From the NCBI RefSeq assembly GCF_005796185.1, contig NZ_VAHM01000003.1, forward strand, positions 238,995 through 302,994: 64,000 bases of DNA. Reading direction: 5' to 3'. The position numbers and the translations under genes were made by a program. This document shows, in pieces, positions 34,733 through 44,439 of the stretch. Below the pieces are notes generated by a model that saw only the letters and a list, made by a program, of their open reading frames with translations, made no database searches and was not told the origin of the DNA. Source of the stretch: Pseudarthrobacter sp. NamB4. GTDB taxonomy: Bacteria; Actinomycetota; Actinomycetes; Actinomycetales; Micrococcaceae. Positions within the stretch are counted from its first letter, which is position 1. Every line of letters begins with the position of its first letter.

Positions 34733-34954
34733 TCGGATCTCCTTCGATCTATGGATGTTCACGGGGCTCGTTCCATCGTTGCCCAGGCGGGCGGCGGGGG
34801 CCAAAAGCACCCTATTGTGACTGTCTGCCAGGGCCGGATCAACAGTGGGAGAAAGGCCTGTGCCGAGCTTAGAAAGAGCAGACATCTGACATTTGCTCGT
34901 AGCAGCCGATAGAATTGTGGGGCCACCAGGCATGAAACACAGAAAGTTCACATC

Positions 34955-35215
34955 ATGACTACAGTCACCATGGAACGGACCCCCGCCGTTTCCGCCCCTG
35001 CCGAAGTTCCTGCTGCCAGGTCCATCGACCTTGAGTTTTCCACCGCGGAAGAAGTCCACGCAGGATTGGAAGAGGCAGTTGCGGAGCTGATCGAGGTTGC
35101 GGCGCAGGAAGCTTCCTGCGGCATCCTGGTCACCAGGCTGCACCCCGGCCGCTACACCGTTGCCCTCGACGAATCCGTGCCGTTCGGCGAAACCTACGAG
35201 GCCATCGCGGCCTGA
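34955..35215 (+). CDS. Small hypothetical protein
   Basis: An 86-residue acidic protein that I do not recognise. The first 23 residues are Ala/Pro/Thr-rich and the rest looks like a compact alpha/beta unit ('LDLEFSTAEE' style strand, then 'GLEEAVAELIEVAAQEASCG' helix, then 'RYTVALDESVPFGETYE'). Codon use is typical of its neighbours and a strong terminator follows directly, so expression is likely. The C-terminal half resembles small actinobacterial proteins of unknown role. Confidence 0.65.
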   Translation: MTTVTMERTPAVSAPAEVPAARSIDLEFSTAEEVHAGLEEAVAELIEVAAQEASCGILVTRLHPGRYTVALDESVPFGETYEAIAA

Positions 35216-35264
35216 CCAGGACCGCTTCTGCGGCTGCTCGAGAAGGCGGTTGCCGCAGCAACAG

Positions 35265-35303
35265 AAAATCCCCGCCCTGCCGAAGCAGGGCGGGGATTTT
35301 TTA
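35265..35303. terminator. Strong bidirectional terminator
   Basis: A perfect 16-bp stem (AAAATCCCCGCCCTGC and its complement) closes a CGAA tetraloop and is flanked by T-runs on both strands (ATTTTTTATT on the plus strand). It sits between the small gene ending at 35215 and the convergent small gene ending at 35324, serving both. Confidence 0.95.
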
Positions 35304-35323
35304 TTGCGTATCTCTTGGGGCTG

Positions 35324-35560
35324 CTACGCGCGGCGCACCTGAACGCCGTCGGACTTCAGGAACAGCTGCTTCTCGGCCGGGCCGGCCGGCACGAGCCACA
35401 GGACGTTTCCGCTCTGCGACACCTCTTCCACCTCCCCGGCAGCAACCACATGCGCATGCTTGATGATCTCGACGCGGTTCCCTGCCTGGAGTGTCTTCCA
35501 GTCGGAAACGGCGGCGGCATGGGCGTTTCGCCTTGATAAGACTGCCCCACGTGCTTTCAT
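35324..35560 (-). CDS. Small hypothetical protein, possible KOW/SH3-like fold
   Basis: A 78-residue basic protein. The central part 'LQAGNRVEIIKHAHVVAAGE' followed by 'VEEVSQSGNVLWLVPAG' looks like a small beta-barrel of the SH3/KOW kind that begins with 'GxxVEI', as in several small actinobacterial proteins. No certain family can be named. ATG at 35560 is chosen with AAAGGGG upstream; a GTG at 35596 would add 12 residues. It is convergent with the previous gene across the shared terminator. Confidence 0.6.
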   Translation of the reverse strand: MKARGAVLSRRNAHAAAVSDWKTLQAGNRVEIIKHAHVVAAGEVEEVSQSGNVLWLVPAGPAEKQLFLKSDGVQVRRA

Positions 35561-35722
35561 TTGAACTTCTACCCCTTTGTATACGTTCGGCGCCACAGCG
35601 TCTGTGATGTGACTTTCACTACACCTTCAGTTCTACTACACTCACTGGCCGCCTGCTGCCCGTGTCGGTGGAAATTCCAGCAGGTGGACGTTCTGTGCAA
35701 AGAAGCTGAAGATCATTCGGAA

Positions 35723-37315
35723 TCAGGCGAGGTTCCCGACGGCGGATTCCGCCGCCCGCCGCACCTCGCCGGACGCGACCAGCAGGTCGGCGGCCTGCAG
35801 TTCAGGCGACAGGAACCGGTCCGTCCCCGGCCCGCCCATCACGTTCCGCAGCGCGGATACGACGGCGGCACCTGCCGGTCCCGGCGTCAGCACCCCGCCG
35901 GAGAGCTGCGTGCGGATGTCCAGGGCACGCGCCGACGTCACCAGCTCAATGGCCAGGACGCGGCGCAGGTTGTCCACGGCCTTCCGCAGCTTGCGCGCCG
36001 CGTGCCACCCCATGGAGACATGGTCCTCCTGCATGGCGGAACTGGGAATGGAGTCTACCGAGGCGGGGACAGCCAGCCGCTTGTTGTCGGAGACCAGCCC
36101 CGCCTGGGTGTACTGGGCGATCATGAGGCCGGAGTCCACGCCCGGGTCCGAGGCCAGGAAAGCGGGCAGGCCGTGGGACCGGGCCGGGTCCAGCATCCGG
36201 TCCGTCCGTCGCTCCGCAATGGAGCTCAGGTCGGCGACGGCGATGGCCAGGAAATCCAGGACGTACGCCACCGGGGCGCCGTGGAAGTTGCCGTTCGAGC
36301 TTACCCGGCCGTCGGGAAGGACCACCGGATTGTCGATGGCGGCGGCCAGTTCACGGGACGCCACCAGCGCTGCATGGTCCAGGGTGTCGCGGACGGCGCC
36401 GGCGACCTGGGGAGCGCACCGGAGCGAGTAGGCGTCCTGCACCCGGGAGTCGCCCACCTTGTGGGACGCCACGATCGGGGAATCGGACAACACGCGCAGC
36501 ATATTGTCCGCACTGGCCGCCTGGCCCGGGTGCGGACGCAGCGCTGCGTGGAGCTCCGGCAGGAACACCTGGTCGGTGCCGAGCAGCGCCTCCACGCTCA
36601 TCGCGGCGGTGATGTCCGCTGTCGTCAGCAGCTGGCGCAGGTCCTCGATGGCCATGAGGAGCATGCCCAGCATGCCCTCGGTGCCGTTTACCAGCGCCAG
36701 CCCTTCCTTTTCTGCGAGGATGACCGGCTCGATGCCGTGCTCCGCAAGCAGCTCGGCGACGGTGCGCTGCCCTGCTCCGCCGAAGCACTCGCCGTCGGGC
36801 CCTTCCGCCTCGCCTTCACCCATCAGCACCAGGGCGCAGTGGGACAGCGGGGCAAGGTCGCCGGAGCAGCCAAGGGAGCCGAACTCCCGGACCAATGGCG
36901 TAATGCCGGCATTCAGGACGTCCACCATGGTCTGCAGGACGACAGGACGGACGCCGGTGCGCCCGGAGGCGAGGGTTTTAGCGCGGAGGAACATGATGCC
37001 GCGCACCACTTCGCGCTCCACCGCGGGCCCCATGCCGGCGGCGTGGCTCCGGATGAGGCTCTTCTGGAGCTGGGTGCGCAGTGTATTGGGGATGTGGCGG
37101 TTGGCCAGGGCGCCGAAGCCGGTGGAAATGCCATAGGCCGGGACGTCGCTGGCGGCGAGGCCGTCGATGTGGGCGCGGACCTTGGCTACTGTTTCCAGCG
37201 CTTCCGGGGAGATAGTCACCTTGGCGTTGTGGCGCGCGACGGCGAGCACATCCTCGGGCATGACCCCGCGTGATCCGAGGGCGACGGTCAGCGGTTCGTG
37301 GGTGGTGATGGTCAC
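35723..37315 (-). CDS. hutH: Histidine ammonia-lyase
   Basis: A 530-residue enzyme converting histidine to urocanate and ammonia, first step of histidine breakdown. Family landmarks are 'YGISTGFGALANRHI' (about 61) and the MIO cofactor region 'FGSLGCSGDLAPLSHCALVL' with the triad at about 148-150 reading Cys-Ser-Gly instead of the common Ala-Ser-Gly. 'AAIDNPVVLPDGRVSSNGNF' and the nearby 'HGAPVAY' are also typical. It starts 9 bp after hutU in the same transcript. Confidence 0.95.
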   Translation of the reverse strand: MTITTHEPLTVALGSRGVMPEDVLAVARHNAKVTISPEALETVAKVRAHIDGLAASDVPAYGISTGFGALANRHIPNTLRTQLQKSLIRSHAAGMGPAVEREVVRGIMFLRAKTLASGRTGVRPVVLQTMVDVLNAGITPLVREFGSLGCSGDLAPLSHCALVLMGEGEAEGPDGECFGGAGQRTVAELLAEHGIEPVILAEKEGLALVNGTEGMLGMLLMAIEDLRQLLTTADITAAMSVEALLGTDQVFLPELHAALRPHPGQAASADNMLRVLSDSPIVASHKVGDSRVQDAYSLRCAPQVAGAVRDTLDHAALVASRELAAAIDNPVVLPDGRVSSNGNFHGAPVAYVLDFLAIAVADLSSIAERRTDRMLDPARSHGLPAFLASDPGVDSGLMIAQYTQAGLVSDNKRLAVPASVDSIPSSAMQEDHVSMGWHAARKLRKAVDNLRRVLAIELVTSARALDIRTQLSGGVLTPGPAGAAVVSALRNVMGGPGTDRFLSPELQAADLLVASGEVRRAAESAVGNLA

Positions 37316-37324
37316 TTGTGGTTC

Positions 37325-39028
37325 CTACTTTTCTGTGGGTTCAGACATCGGGATGCGTACGCCGCGCTCTTTGGCGACGTCGAGGGCGCGCTCGTAGCCG
37401 GCGTCGGCGTGGCGGATCACGCCCATGCCGGGATCGTTGGTGAGGAGGCGTTCGAGCTTCCGGGCGGCGAGGTCGGTGCCGTCGGCGACGGAGACCTGGC
37501 CGGCGTGGATGGAGCGGCCGATACCCACGCCGCCGCCCTGGTGCAGGGAGACCCAGGTGGCGCCGGAGGCGGTGTTGAGGAGGGCGTTCAGCAGGGGCCA
37601 GTCGGCAATGGCGTCGGAACCGTCGGCCATGGCTTCCGTTTCGCGGTACGGGGAGGCGACGGAGCCGGAGTCCAGGTGGTCGCGGCCGATCACAATGGGT
37701 GCCTTGACCTTGCCTTCCTTGACGAGCTGGTTGAACAGCAGCCCGGCCTTGTGTCGTTCGCCGTAGCCGAGCCAGCAGATGCGGGCCGGCAGGCCTTCGA
37801 ACTCCACACGCTCCTGGGCGGCGTCGATCCAGCGGTGCAGGTGCTTGTTCTCCGGGAACAGTTCCTTAATGGCGGCGTCCGTGACGGCGATGTCTTCCGG
37901 ATCTCCGGAAAGCGCCACCCAGCGGAACGGGCCCAGCCCTTCGCAGAACAGCGGCCGGATGTAGGCGGGGACGAAGCCGGGGAACTCGAAGGCGCGTTCG
38001 TAGCCGCCCTTGCGGGCCTCGTCACGGATCGAGTTGCCGTAGTCGAACACCTCGGCGCCGGCGTCCTGGAACTCCACCATGGCCTGGACGTGCTTGGCCA
38101 TTGAGGCCTGGGCCTTCTTGGTGAAACCTTCCGGATCAGCTTCGGCTTCACGGTGCCACTCCGCCACGGAGATGCCCTCTGGAAGGTAGGACAGCGGATC
38201 ATGGGCGGAGGTCTGGTCGGTGACGATGTCCACGGTGAGCTCGCCGGCCCTGTGGCGGCGGAGGATTTCGGGGAACACCTCAGCGGCGTTGCCCACATAA
38301 CCCACAGACCAGCCGCGGCGCTCCTCCTTGGCCTTGAGCACCTTGGCGATGGCGGCGTCGAGGTCGGTTTCCACCTCGTCCAGGTAGCGCTTGCCGGCGC
38401 GGCGGCGCAGACGGGTCTCATCGACGTCGACAATCAGGCAGGCACCCTCGTTCAGCGTGACCGCCAGCGGCTGCGCGCCGCCCATGCCGCCGCAGCCGCC
38501 GGTGAGGGTGAGGGATCCGGCGAGGGTGCCGTTCTCGTCCCCGCTGAGCTTCCGGGCGATCGCGGCGAAGGTCTCGAAGGTGCCCTGCAGGATGCCCTGG
38601 GTGCCGATGTAGATCCAGGACCCGGCGGTCATCTGGCCGTACATCATGAGGCCCTCGGCCTCGAGGCGGCGGAACTCGGGCCAGGTGGCCCAGTCCCCCA
38701 CGAGGTTGGAGTTGGCCAGCAGCACGCGCGGTGCCCATTCGTTGGTGCGGAACACCCCCACGGGCTTGCCGGACTGAACCAGCAGGGTCTCGTCCTTTTC
38801 CATGGATTCCAGGGTGCGGGTGATGGCGTCGAACGCTGCCCAGGACCGGACGGCGCGACCGGTGCCGCCGTAGACCACCAGGTCGTCCGGGCGTTCGGCC
38901 ACCTCGGGATCCAGGTTGTTCATCAGCATGCGCAGCGGCGCTTCGGTCTGCCAGGACTTGGCGGTGAGCTCAGTGCCGCGGGCTGCTTTGACCGGGCGGG
39001 CACCGGTGGTGAAATCGGCGGGTGCCAT
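37325..39028 (-). CDS. hutU: Urocanate hydratase
   Basis: A 567-residue NAD-dependent enzyme that hydrates urocanate to imidazolone propionate. Clear family phrases are '[20 protein letters not shown]' at the N-terminus, '[20 protein letters not shown]' and '[20 protein letters not shown]' with the NAD-binding glycine cluster, and '[15 protein letters not shown]'. The catalytic Cys region '[20 protein letters not shown]' is complete. The ATG at 39028 has AAGGAG. It heads the hutUH pair; hutI is not in the window. Confidence 0.95.
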   Translation of the reverse strand: MAPADFTTGARPVKAARGTELTAKSWQTEAPLRMLMNNLDPEVAERPDDLVVYGGTGRAVRSWAAFDAITRTLESMEKDETLLVQSGKPVGVFRTNEWAPRVLLANSNLVGDWATWPEFRRLEAEGLMMYGQMTAGSWIYIGTQGILQGTFETFAAIARKLSGDENGTLAGSLTLTGGCGGMGGAQPLAVTLNEGACLIVDVDETRLRRRAGKRYLDEVETDLDAAIAKVLKAKEERRGWSVGYVGNAAEVFPEILRRHRAGELTVDIVTDQTSAHDPLSYLPEGISVAEWHREAEADPEGFTKKAQASMAKHVQAMVEFQDAGAEVFDYGNSIRDEARKGGYERAFEFPGFVPAYIRPLFCEGLGPFRWVALSGDPEDIAVTDAAIKELFPENKHLHRWIDAAQERVEFEGLPARICWLGYGERHKAGLLFNQLVKEGKVKAPIVIGRDHLDSGSVASPYRETEAMADGSDAIADWPLLNALLNTASGATWVSLHQGGGVGIGRSIHAGQVSVADGTDLAARKLERLLTNDPGMGVIRHADAGYERALDVAKERGVRIPMSEPTEK

Positions 39029-39081
39029 GGTGGCTCCTTTACGTAATGAGGTTGTGGAGTGGAAGAAGTTCTGTATCAACT

Positions 39082-39104
39082 AAAGCCCTTCGGTGACGGG
39101 CTTT
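39082..39104. promoter_or_regulatory. Hairpin in the hutU leader region
   Basis: AAAGCCC and GGGCTTT form a 7-bp inverted repeat with a 9-base spacer in the 200-bp gap between the IclR gene and hutU. No T-run follows on the minus strand, so it is more likely an operator or leader element than a terminator. Confidence 0.4.
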
Positions 39105-39228
39105 ACAGGAGTTTCAGGAGGGTGCTGTCCGGGATCTAAGACCGCCCGGACCCTCTGTGGCTGTCACTTTTAGCCCCCAGAAAGCAGGAATGGGAACCAG
39201 ACGTCACCGGGCAATTTTGGAGGGAAGG

Positions 39229-40062
39229 CTATTTTCCGGGGCGGCCGTGGAGCCGCACCGAGAGTTCGTCGGCGACCCTCTGGACGCGCCCGGCGAGCAC
39301 CGGCCATTCCTCCGCCGGCAATCTGTCCTCGAGGAACGTCACGGCGACTGCTGCCGTCGGCCATCCCACATGGTCCGTGACGGCGGCGGCGATGGACCCG
39401 AAACCCGGGGTGACCTCGCCATGCTCTGTGGCGTAGCCGCGCTGCCGCACCTGGTCCAGATGGGAGGAGAGGGCCGAGTACTTCATGATGGCGCCTTCCA
39501 CCTCGTGCCGGGCGGTGAAGGCGGCAGCATTGGGGTAGAGCGCCCGCACCTGCGACTTGGGAAGCGCGGCAAGGATTGCGCGTCCGCTGGCGGTGAGATG
39601 GCTGGGGAGCCGGACTCCGACGTCGGTCACCAGGGACGGGCGGTTCTTGGCCCGCTCCTCCACGATGTACAGCACGTCCCGGCCATGCAGCACCGCCAGG
39701 TGGGCACTCTCACCGATGGCATCCACGAGACTCGCGAGCAGGGGGCGGCCCAGCCGGGACAACGGCTCCTGCCGGGAATACGCGGAACTGAGCTCGAAGG
39801 CACTGATTCCGAGTCCGTACCGCTGCTCCTCGTGCAGGTGGAGTACAAAGCCGTTTGCTTCCATCACCCCAAGCAGGTGGTAGACGCTGGACCGGGGCAG
39901 GCCCAGCGTGGAAGCAATTTGCGACGCGGCCATCGGCCCACGGCGTGAGGCCAGCAGTTTGAGGATGCGCAGCGTGTTTTCGGCGGCGGGAACTTTGGAT
40001 GTCACCTTTGATGCCGTCCGCGGCACGTCTTCGGCGCGCGGGCGCGCTTCCGTGGCTGTCAC
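39229..40062 (-). CDS. IclR-family transcriptional regulator (probable hut regulator)
   Basis: A 277-residue regulator with an N-terminal winged helix-turn-helix ('MAASQIASTLGLPRSSVYHL', about 44-63) and a C-terminal effector-binding domain (about 95-265; 'GRAILAALPKSQVRALYP'). IclR proteins often sense aromatic or amino-acid breakdown products. It lies just upstream of hutU and hutH on the same strand, so it probably controls histidine use in response to urocanate; this is inferred from position. A basic, Ala/Arg-rich N-terminal tail of about 25 residues precedes the HTH. Confidence 0.88.
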   Translation of the reverse strand: MTATEARPRAEDVPRTASKVTSKVPAAENTLRILKLLASRRGPMAASQIASTLGLPRSSVYHLLGVMEANGFVLHLHEEQRYGLGISAFELSSAYSRQEPLSRLGRPLLASLVDAIGESAHLAVLHGRDVLYIVEERAKNRPSLVTDVGVRLPSHLTASGRAILAALPKSQVRALYPNAAAFTARHEVEGAIMKYSALSSHLDQVRQRGYATEHGEVTPGFGSIAAAVTDHVGWPTAAVAVTFLEDRLPAEEWPVLAGRVQRVADELSVRLHGRPGK

Positions 40063-40207
40063 CGGCTCCTCCTTAGACTCTCAGGGCTCGGTCAGTCCGG
40101 AATCCCGTACTTAAGCCTGACCCCTCGCTGACCGCGTGCAGCACGATTAGACAGTCTTTCCGTCTCAAATACCAGACATCGCCCCATGGAAGGCACCTTT
40201 GATCGTC

Positions 40208-40548
40208 AAGGTTCTTGAAATACCGCGCTACGGGCCATCGCTCGGATCCAGCTGCTTCGTAAGCGCGCGGGACAGGTGCATGGCCAGTATCGTCACCAGT
40301 CTCTACGAGCACCATGCTCATGCCGGCCTTTCGGCCAGCCTGGTGCAGACCCAGCCCACCACCTGGTTTCTCCGGCTCATCATCATGTCGCGATACTGGC
40401 GTTCCTCCCACCCCATCGGGTAGAAGGCCTCATAGACAGACTCCGGCACTGCATGGCGAACCAAAGGAAATACCGGCTTCCAGGCTCTTAGGGAAAGCGC
40501 GAGCGCTTCTGCCCGATATTCCGGCTTGTACTCAACAATCCGCACCAT
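40208..40548 (-). pseudogene. GNAT acetyltransferase pseudogene with internal deletion
   Basis: An intact GNAT beginning 'MVRIVEYKPEYRAEALALSL' runs to 'QVVGWVCTRLAERPA' (stop at 40318), and the usual C-terminal end 'MSMVLVETGDDTGHAPVPRA' to 'RWPVARYFKNL' follows in the other minus frame. The acetyl-CoA-binding centre, normally about 40 residues with R/QxxGxG/A, is missing at the junction near 40320. The product cannot be active. It fits an internal deletion that also shifted the frame. Confidence 0.75.
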
Positions 40549-40741
40549 CTAATGATGCTAATCCGATGCTGACTGCAAGGTTGAGCGGTGCGAAGTGACA
40601 GCCATTCATGGCAGGAAGAAGCAGGAACCAGCGGATCGTCTGGAATGAAAGACACCAAGCTCCCGTGAGGCTCATCACGCTGCCTCCGGAGATGGTCTGC
40701 TGGTTAGCGGCTCCCCTCCCAATGACGAGAAGGTTATTTGC

Positions 40742-42223
40742 ATGCAACCAGCACCAAGCCCAACCCGGAACGAAAGTCCTGCACCGCACCGGACCGCGAC
40801 TGCCGCCGTCGGAAGCGTCCTCAATCGGGGACTGAACGTGCGTCATATCCGGTTCATGGCCCTGGGCTCGGCGATCGGTACCGGCCTCTTCTATGGATCA
40901 GCTTCCGCCATCCAGAAAGCCGGCCCGGCCGTCCTGCTGGCCTATATCATCGGCGGGGCTGCCGTGTTCATGGTGATGCGGGCGCTCGGTGAAATGGCCG
41001 TGCGGCACCCCGTCTCCGGCTCATTCGGCCAGTACGCCAGCCGCTACCTTGGACCCCTCGCCGGTTTCGTCACCGGCTGGACCTACGTGTTTGAGATGGC
41101 GATCGTCGCCATCGCGGACGTCACCGCGTTCAGTATCTATATGGGGTTCTGGTTCCCGCAGGTGGAACGCTGGGTCTGGATCCTGGCGATCATCTTCTTC
41201 CTGGCCGCCCTGAACCTGCTCAGCGTGAAGGTCTTCGGGGAACTGGAGTTCTGGTTCTCGCTGATCAAGGTCGCAGCCATCATCGCCATGATCACCGGTG
41301 GCGCAGCCATCATCGTTTTCGGCTTCCAGGCCGACGGCCCGGCCGTCACTCCGGGCCTCGGCAACCTCGTGGAACACGGCGGGTTCTTCCCGTTCGGCTT
41401 TGAAGGGCTGCTGGCTTCATTCGCGGTGGTGATGTTCGCCTTCGGCGGGATCGAAACCCTCGGGATCACCGCCGGGGAGGCCGCCGACCCCAAAAGGGTC
41501 ATCCCCAAGGCAGTCAACACCGTCCCGGTGCGCGTCCTGCTGTTCTACGTGCTGACCCTCGCCGTCCTCATGAGCCTCTTTCCGTGGAACGAGATCGGCA
41601 GCAACGGCAGCCCCTTCGTCCAGATCTTTAGCGGCCTCGGCATTCCGGCCGCCCCGCATATCCTCAATGCCGTGGTGATCACCGCCGCACTGTCCGCCAT
41701 CAACAGCGACATCTTCGGCGCCGGACGCATCCTCTTTGGCCTGTCCCGCCAAGGCCATGCGCCCGTTGCCTTCGGCAAGGTGTCCCGGCATGGGGTCCCT
41801 TGGATGACAGTGGTCATGATGACGGCCATCCTCCTGGCGGGCGTGGTCCTCAATGCGGTCATCCCCAAAGACGTATTCATCCTCGTTGCCTCCATCGCCA
41901 CCTTTGCCACCGTTTGGGTGTGGATCATGATCCTCGCGTCCCACGTGGCAATGAAGCGGGAGATCGCACGCAAGGGCCTGCCGGCGTCGGAATTTCCCTC
42001 ACCGCTATGGCCCGCTGCCTCAGTCCTGACCATTGTCTTTATGGCGCTGGTGATCGCGGTGCTCGGCGCTTTCGAAGACACCCGTATCGCCCTCTACGTG
42101 GGCGGCGCATGGCTGGCGCTCCTGGTCCTCGCGTACCGCTTGTGGATCAAGGGTGACGGACGACGGCGGGCGGAGCTTGTGGACGAAACGTCGCCGCTGC
42201 CCTTGGTTGCCCCAGCCCAATAG
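40742..42223 (+). CDS. Amino acid permease (APC superfamily, AAT family)
   Basis: A 493-residue transporter with twelve expected helices. The start of helix 1 '[20 protein letters not shown]' has the GSAIGTGLF motif of amino-acid/proton symporters, and '[20 protein letters not shown]' with '[19 protein letters not shown]' is typical of the AAT family (proline, histidine, GABA or aromatic permeases). It lies 700 bp beyond the hut regulator in the opposite direction, so histidine is possible but unproved. A weak AGAAGG ribosome site precedes the ATG. Confidence 0.9.
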   Translation: MQPAPSPTRNESPAPHRTATAAVGSVLNRGLNVRHIRFMALGSAIGTGLFYGSASAIQKAGPAVLLAYIIGGAAVFMVMRALGEMAVRHPVSGSFGQYASRYLGPLAGFVTGWTYVFEMAIVAIADVTAFSIYMGFWFPQVERWVWILAIIFFLAALNLLSVKVFGELEFWFSLIKVAAIIAMITGGAAIIVFGFQADGPAVTPGLGNLVEHGGFFPFGFEGLLASFAVVMFAFGGIETLGITAGEAADPKRVIPKAVNTVPVRVLLFYVLTLAVLMSLFPWNEIGSNGSPFVQIFSGLGIPAAPHILNAVVITAALSAINSDIFGAGRILFGLSRQGHAPVAFGKVSRHGVPWMTVVMMTAILLAGVVLNAVIPKDVFILVASIATFATVWVWIMILASHVAMKREIARKGLPASEFPSPLWPAASVLTIVFMALVIAVLGAFEDTRIALYVGGAWLALLVLAYRLWIKGDGRRRAELVDETSPLPLVAPAQ

Positions 42224-42283
42224 CTCCTGGCGCCGGGGGCTGGGAGGCAGCCCCGGACGGACTCCCCGGAGATAAGATCAGTC

Positions 42284-42917
42284 ATGGTTCCGCTCCCGAA
42301 CCTGCTGGCCTTTGGGCTGGCAGCATTGGTCCTCATCGCTGTCCCAGGGCCGAGTGTCCTGTGTCATCGGACGGTCGCTGGCGCTGGGCTGGAAGGGCGG
42401 GGTGCTCACGGTCCTGGGGAACGCTGCCGGACAGTTGGTCCAGGTGGCAGCGGTGGCGCTGGGCGTGGGTGTTGTGGTTGCGCAGTCGGTGGTCCTCTTC
42501 AGCGTGGTGAAGCTGGCCGGCGCCGCCTACCTCATCTATTTGGGCATCAAGGCCATCCGGCACCGGGGGACCCTGCGCTCGGCCGAACGCCAGCCTGCCG
42601 ATCCGCAGTCCTGGCGTCTGGTGGGCGAGGGGCTGGTGGTGGGTGCCACCAACCCCAAGTCGGTGGTGTTCTTCGCGGCCGTGCTGCCCCAGTTCGTGGA
42701 CTATCCGTCCGGAGCGATTCCGTTCCAAATGGCTCTTCTGGGCATTCTGTTCCTGGTCATCGCCCTGGTGTCGGACAGCCTCTGGGCGATCGCCGCAGGT
42801 TCAGCCCGACAATGGTTTGCCCGGTCGCCCCGCCGGGTCTCCGCCGTGGAGGCAACCGGCGGGACGTTGATGATTGGCCTCGGCGGAACCCTGGTGCTGG
42901 CAGGTACCAGGTCCTAG
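42284..42917 (+). pseudogene. Frameshifted LysE-family exporter
   Basis: The N-terminus 'MVPLPNLLAFGLAALVLIAV' and 'PGPSVL' (LysE/RhtB start) is in one frame, and the continuation 'VIGRSLALGWKGGVLTVLGN' to 'GLGGTLVLAGTRS' is in another. The break is at about 42357-42362, where 'CTGTGTCATC' appears two bases shorter than needed for '-L-F-V-I-'. Everything else of the usual 200 residues is intact. Either a recent inactivating mutation or a sequencing error. Confidence 0.8.
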
Positions 42918-42984
42918 TCGCCCGCAAAAAACAGGACAACCAGGACCAGGCGCATTTCGGAGCCTTCCGGCCGAAAGGCAGCTG

Positions 42985-43845
42985 CTAAGAGCCAACCGAC
43001 GAACGAACAGCGTCGGCCAGGGAGGTAGCCGGCCGTCCGATCAGCCGGCGCAGGTCGCCTGAGCTGACCAGGAGGTCGCCCCGAGCGATCCCCAGGTCGG
43101 AATCGGCAAGGATCTCCGCGAACGCTTCCGGCACGCCCACGTCAGTCAACAGGGCACTGTATTCCCGGGCCGGAAGATCCTGATAGGCAATGTCCCGTCC
43201 GGCGGCCGCGCTGATTGCGGCGGCAAGCTCGGACATCGTGAACGGTTCGTCGCCACCCAGCTCGTAGATTCGGCCGGCCTGGTCCTCCGCCGTCAGCACG
43301 GCAGCTGCTGCGTGCGCGTAGTCCACCCGGGCAGCAGCACTGATGCGGCCGGCCCCCGCACTTCCCGCAAGGCCGCCCTGGGCGAGCGTCCCCGGCAGCT
43401 GGTCCGTATAGTTCTCCAAGTACCAGCCGTTACGCAGGAGGACGAACGGGGTACCCGACTCCTTCAGGATGGCCTCCGTCGCCTGGTGCTCCGCCGCAAG
43501 TTTCATCCCTGTGGTGTCGGCATTTGCGATGCTGGTGTAGCCGATCAGTTCAACACCCTCCGCCTTCGCAGCCTCGATGACGGTGCGGTGCTGCTCAATG
43601 CGTCGGCCCACTTCACTGCCGGAAATGAGCAGGACTTTGCGGGCCCCCTTGAGGGCTGCTGCCACGGAATCCGCATCCGCATAGTCCATGGCTTTGACCT
43701 GAACGCCCTGCCCTGCGAGGTCTGCGAGCTTTTCAACCGCGCGGCCTGTGGCCACGATGTCTCCTGCCGGAACGCCGCGTTCCAGCAGCGCTTCAACCAC
43801 ATGGCGGCCCAGCTGGCCGGTGGCTCCTGTGACGACGATGCTCAT
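42985..43845 (-). CDS. NmrA-like NAD(P)H-dependent SDR (QorB-type)
   Basis: A 286-residue atypical short-chain dehydrogenase starting with the nucleotide-binding motif 'MSIVVTGATGQLGRHVVEAL' (GxxGxxG). Later 'LISGSEVGRRIEQHRTVIEA' and 'TPFVLLRNGWYLENYTDQLP' match the NAD(P)H:quinone oxidoreductase QorB/NmrA group, which detoxifies quinones or senses redox state. The ATG at 43845 has AAAGGAC upstream. Divergent from an HxlR regulator, a recurrent redox-stress arrangement. Confidence 0.88.
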   Translation of the reverse strand: MSIVVTGATGQLGRHVVEALLERGVPAGDIVATGRAVEKLADLAGQGVQVKAMDYADADSVAAALKGARKVLLISGSEVGRRIEQHRTVIEAAKAEGVELIGYTSIANADTTGMKLAAEHQATEAILKESGTPFVLLRNGWYLENYTDQLPGTLAQGGLAGSAGAGRISAAARVDYAHAAAAVLTAEDQAGRIYELGGDEPFTMSELAAAISAAAGRDIAYQDLPAREYSALLTDVGVPEAFAEILADSDLGIARGDLLVSSGDLRRLIGRPATSLADAVRSSVGS

Positions 43846-43916
43846 GAAAAGTCCTTTCGTTGTGGTGTCTGTCAGAAAGAACAACCGGAGCTCCAGCGGA
43901 TTACTTCCCGAAAGAG

Positions 43917-43941
43917 AGTACGCACTTTGAAGTAAGGTACT
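43917..43941. promoter_or_regulatory. HxlR operator (predicted) between divergent redox genes
   Basis: AGTACGCACTT and AAGTAAGGTACT form an imperfect dyad (AGTAC...ACTT/AAGT...GTACT) ending 3 bp before the HxlR start codon. HxlR/YodB-type repressors bind such GTAC-containing sites in the promoters of their divergent oxidoreductase genes. Confidence 0.6.
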
Positions 43942-43944
43942 GGC

Positions 43945-44364
43945 ATGAAAGTTAGCGCCCCTGCCCATGCCCCTGCCCCTGGAGGGTTCCTCCCCGCCGC
44001 GCTTGCCGACGGCGTTTTCCCGGCCGGCTGCCCCAGCCGCACCGTTCTGGACCACATCACCAGCAAGTGGGGTGTCCTGATCCTGCTGGCCCTGTCCGAG
44101 GGCGGGCAGCGGTGGAGTGAATTACGACGGCGGGCAGAGGGCATCAGCGAGAAAATGCTGGCACAAACCCTCAAGACCCTGGAGCGGGATGGGCTTGTCA
44201 CGCGCACAGCCCAGCCCGTCATCCCGCCTCGGGTGGACTACAGCCTCACCGACCGTGGCTACGAACTGACAACACTGCTGGTTCCGCTGGTTGCCTGGGC
44301 CTTCGAAAACGCGGACGACATCATCAACGGGCAGCGGCAAACAGGGGACGGAGCGGGCAAGTAG
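43945..44364 (+). CDS. HxlR-family transcriptional regulator
   Basis: A 139-residue winged-helix regulator with the family core 'LDHITSKWGVLILLALSEGG', 'RWSELRRRAEGISEKMLAQT' and 'LVTRTAQPVIPPRVDYSLT'. A single Cys at about 29 ('PAGCPSRTV') just before the domain corresponds to the redox-sensing cysteine of many HxlR proteins (such as YodB), so thiol sensing is plausible. It probably represses itself and the divergent quinone-reductase-like gene through the dyad at 43917. Confidence 0.9.
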   Translation: MKVSAPAHAPAPGGFLPAALADGVFPAGCPSRTVLDHITSKWGVLILLALSEGGQRWSELRRRAEGISEKMLAQTLKTLERDGLVTRTAQPVIPPRVDYSLTDRGYELTTLLVPLVAWAFENADDIINGQRQTGDGAGK

Positions 44365-44439
44365 GGGCCTTGCCGAATATGAGTACCTGTTACTGGTGTG
44401 ACTGATGTGATTAGCGCATAGCTTAGGCCTAAGGTGCCA

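Noticed and set aside
35561..37273. 570-codon plus-strand frame opposite hutH
   Set aside because: Composition is that of an antisense frame and hutH is fully conserved on the other strand.
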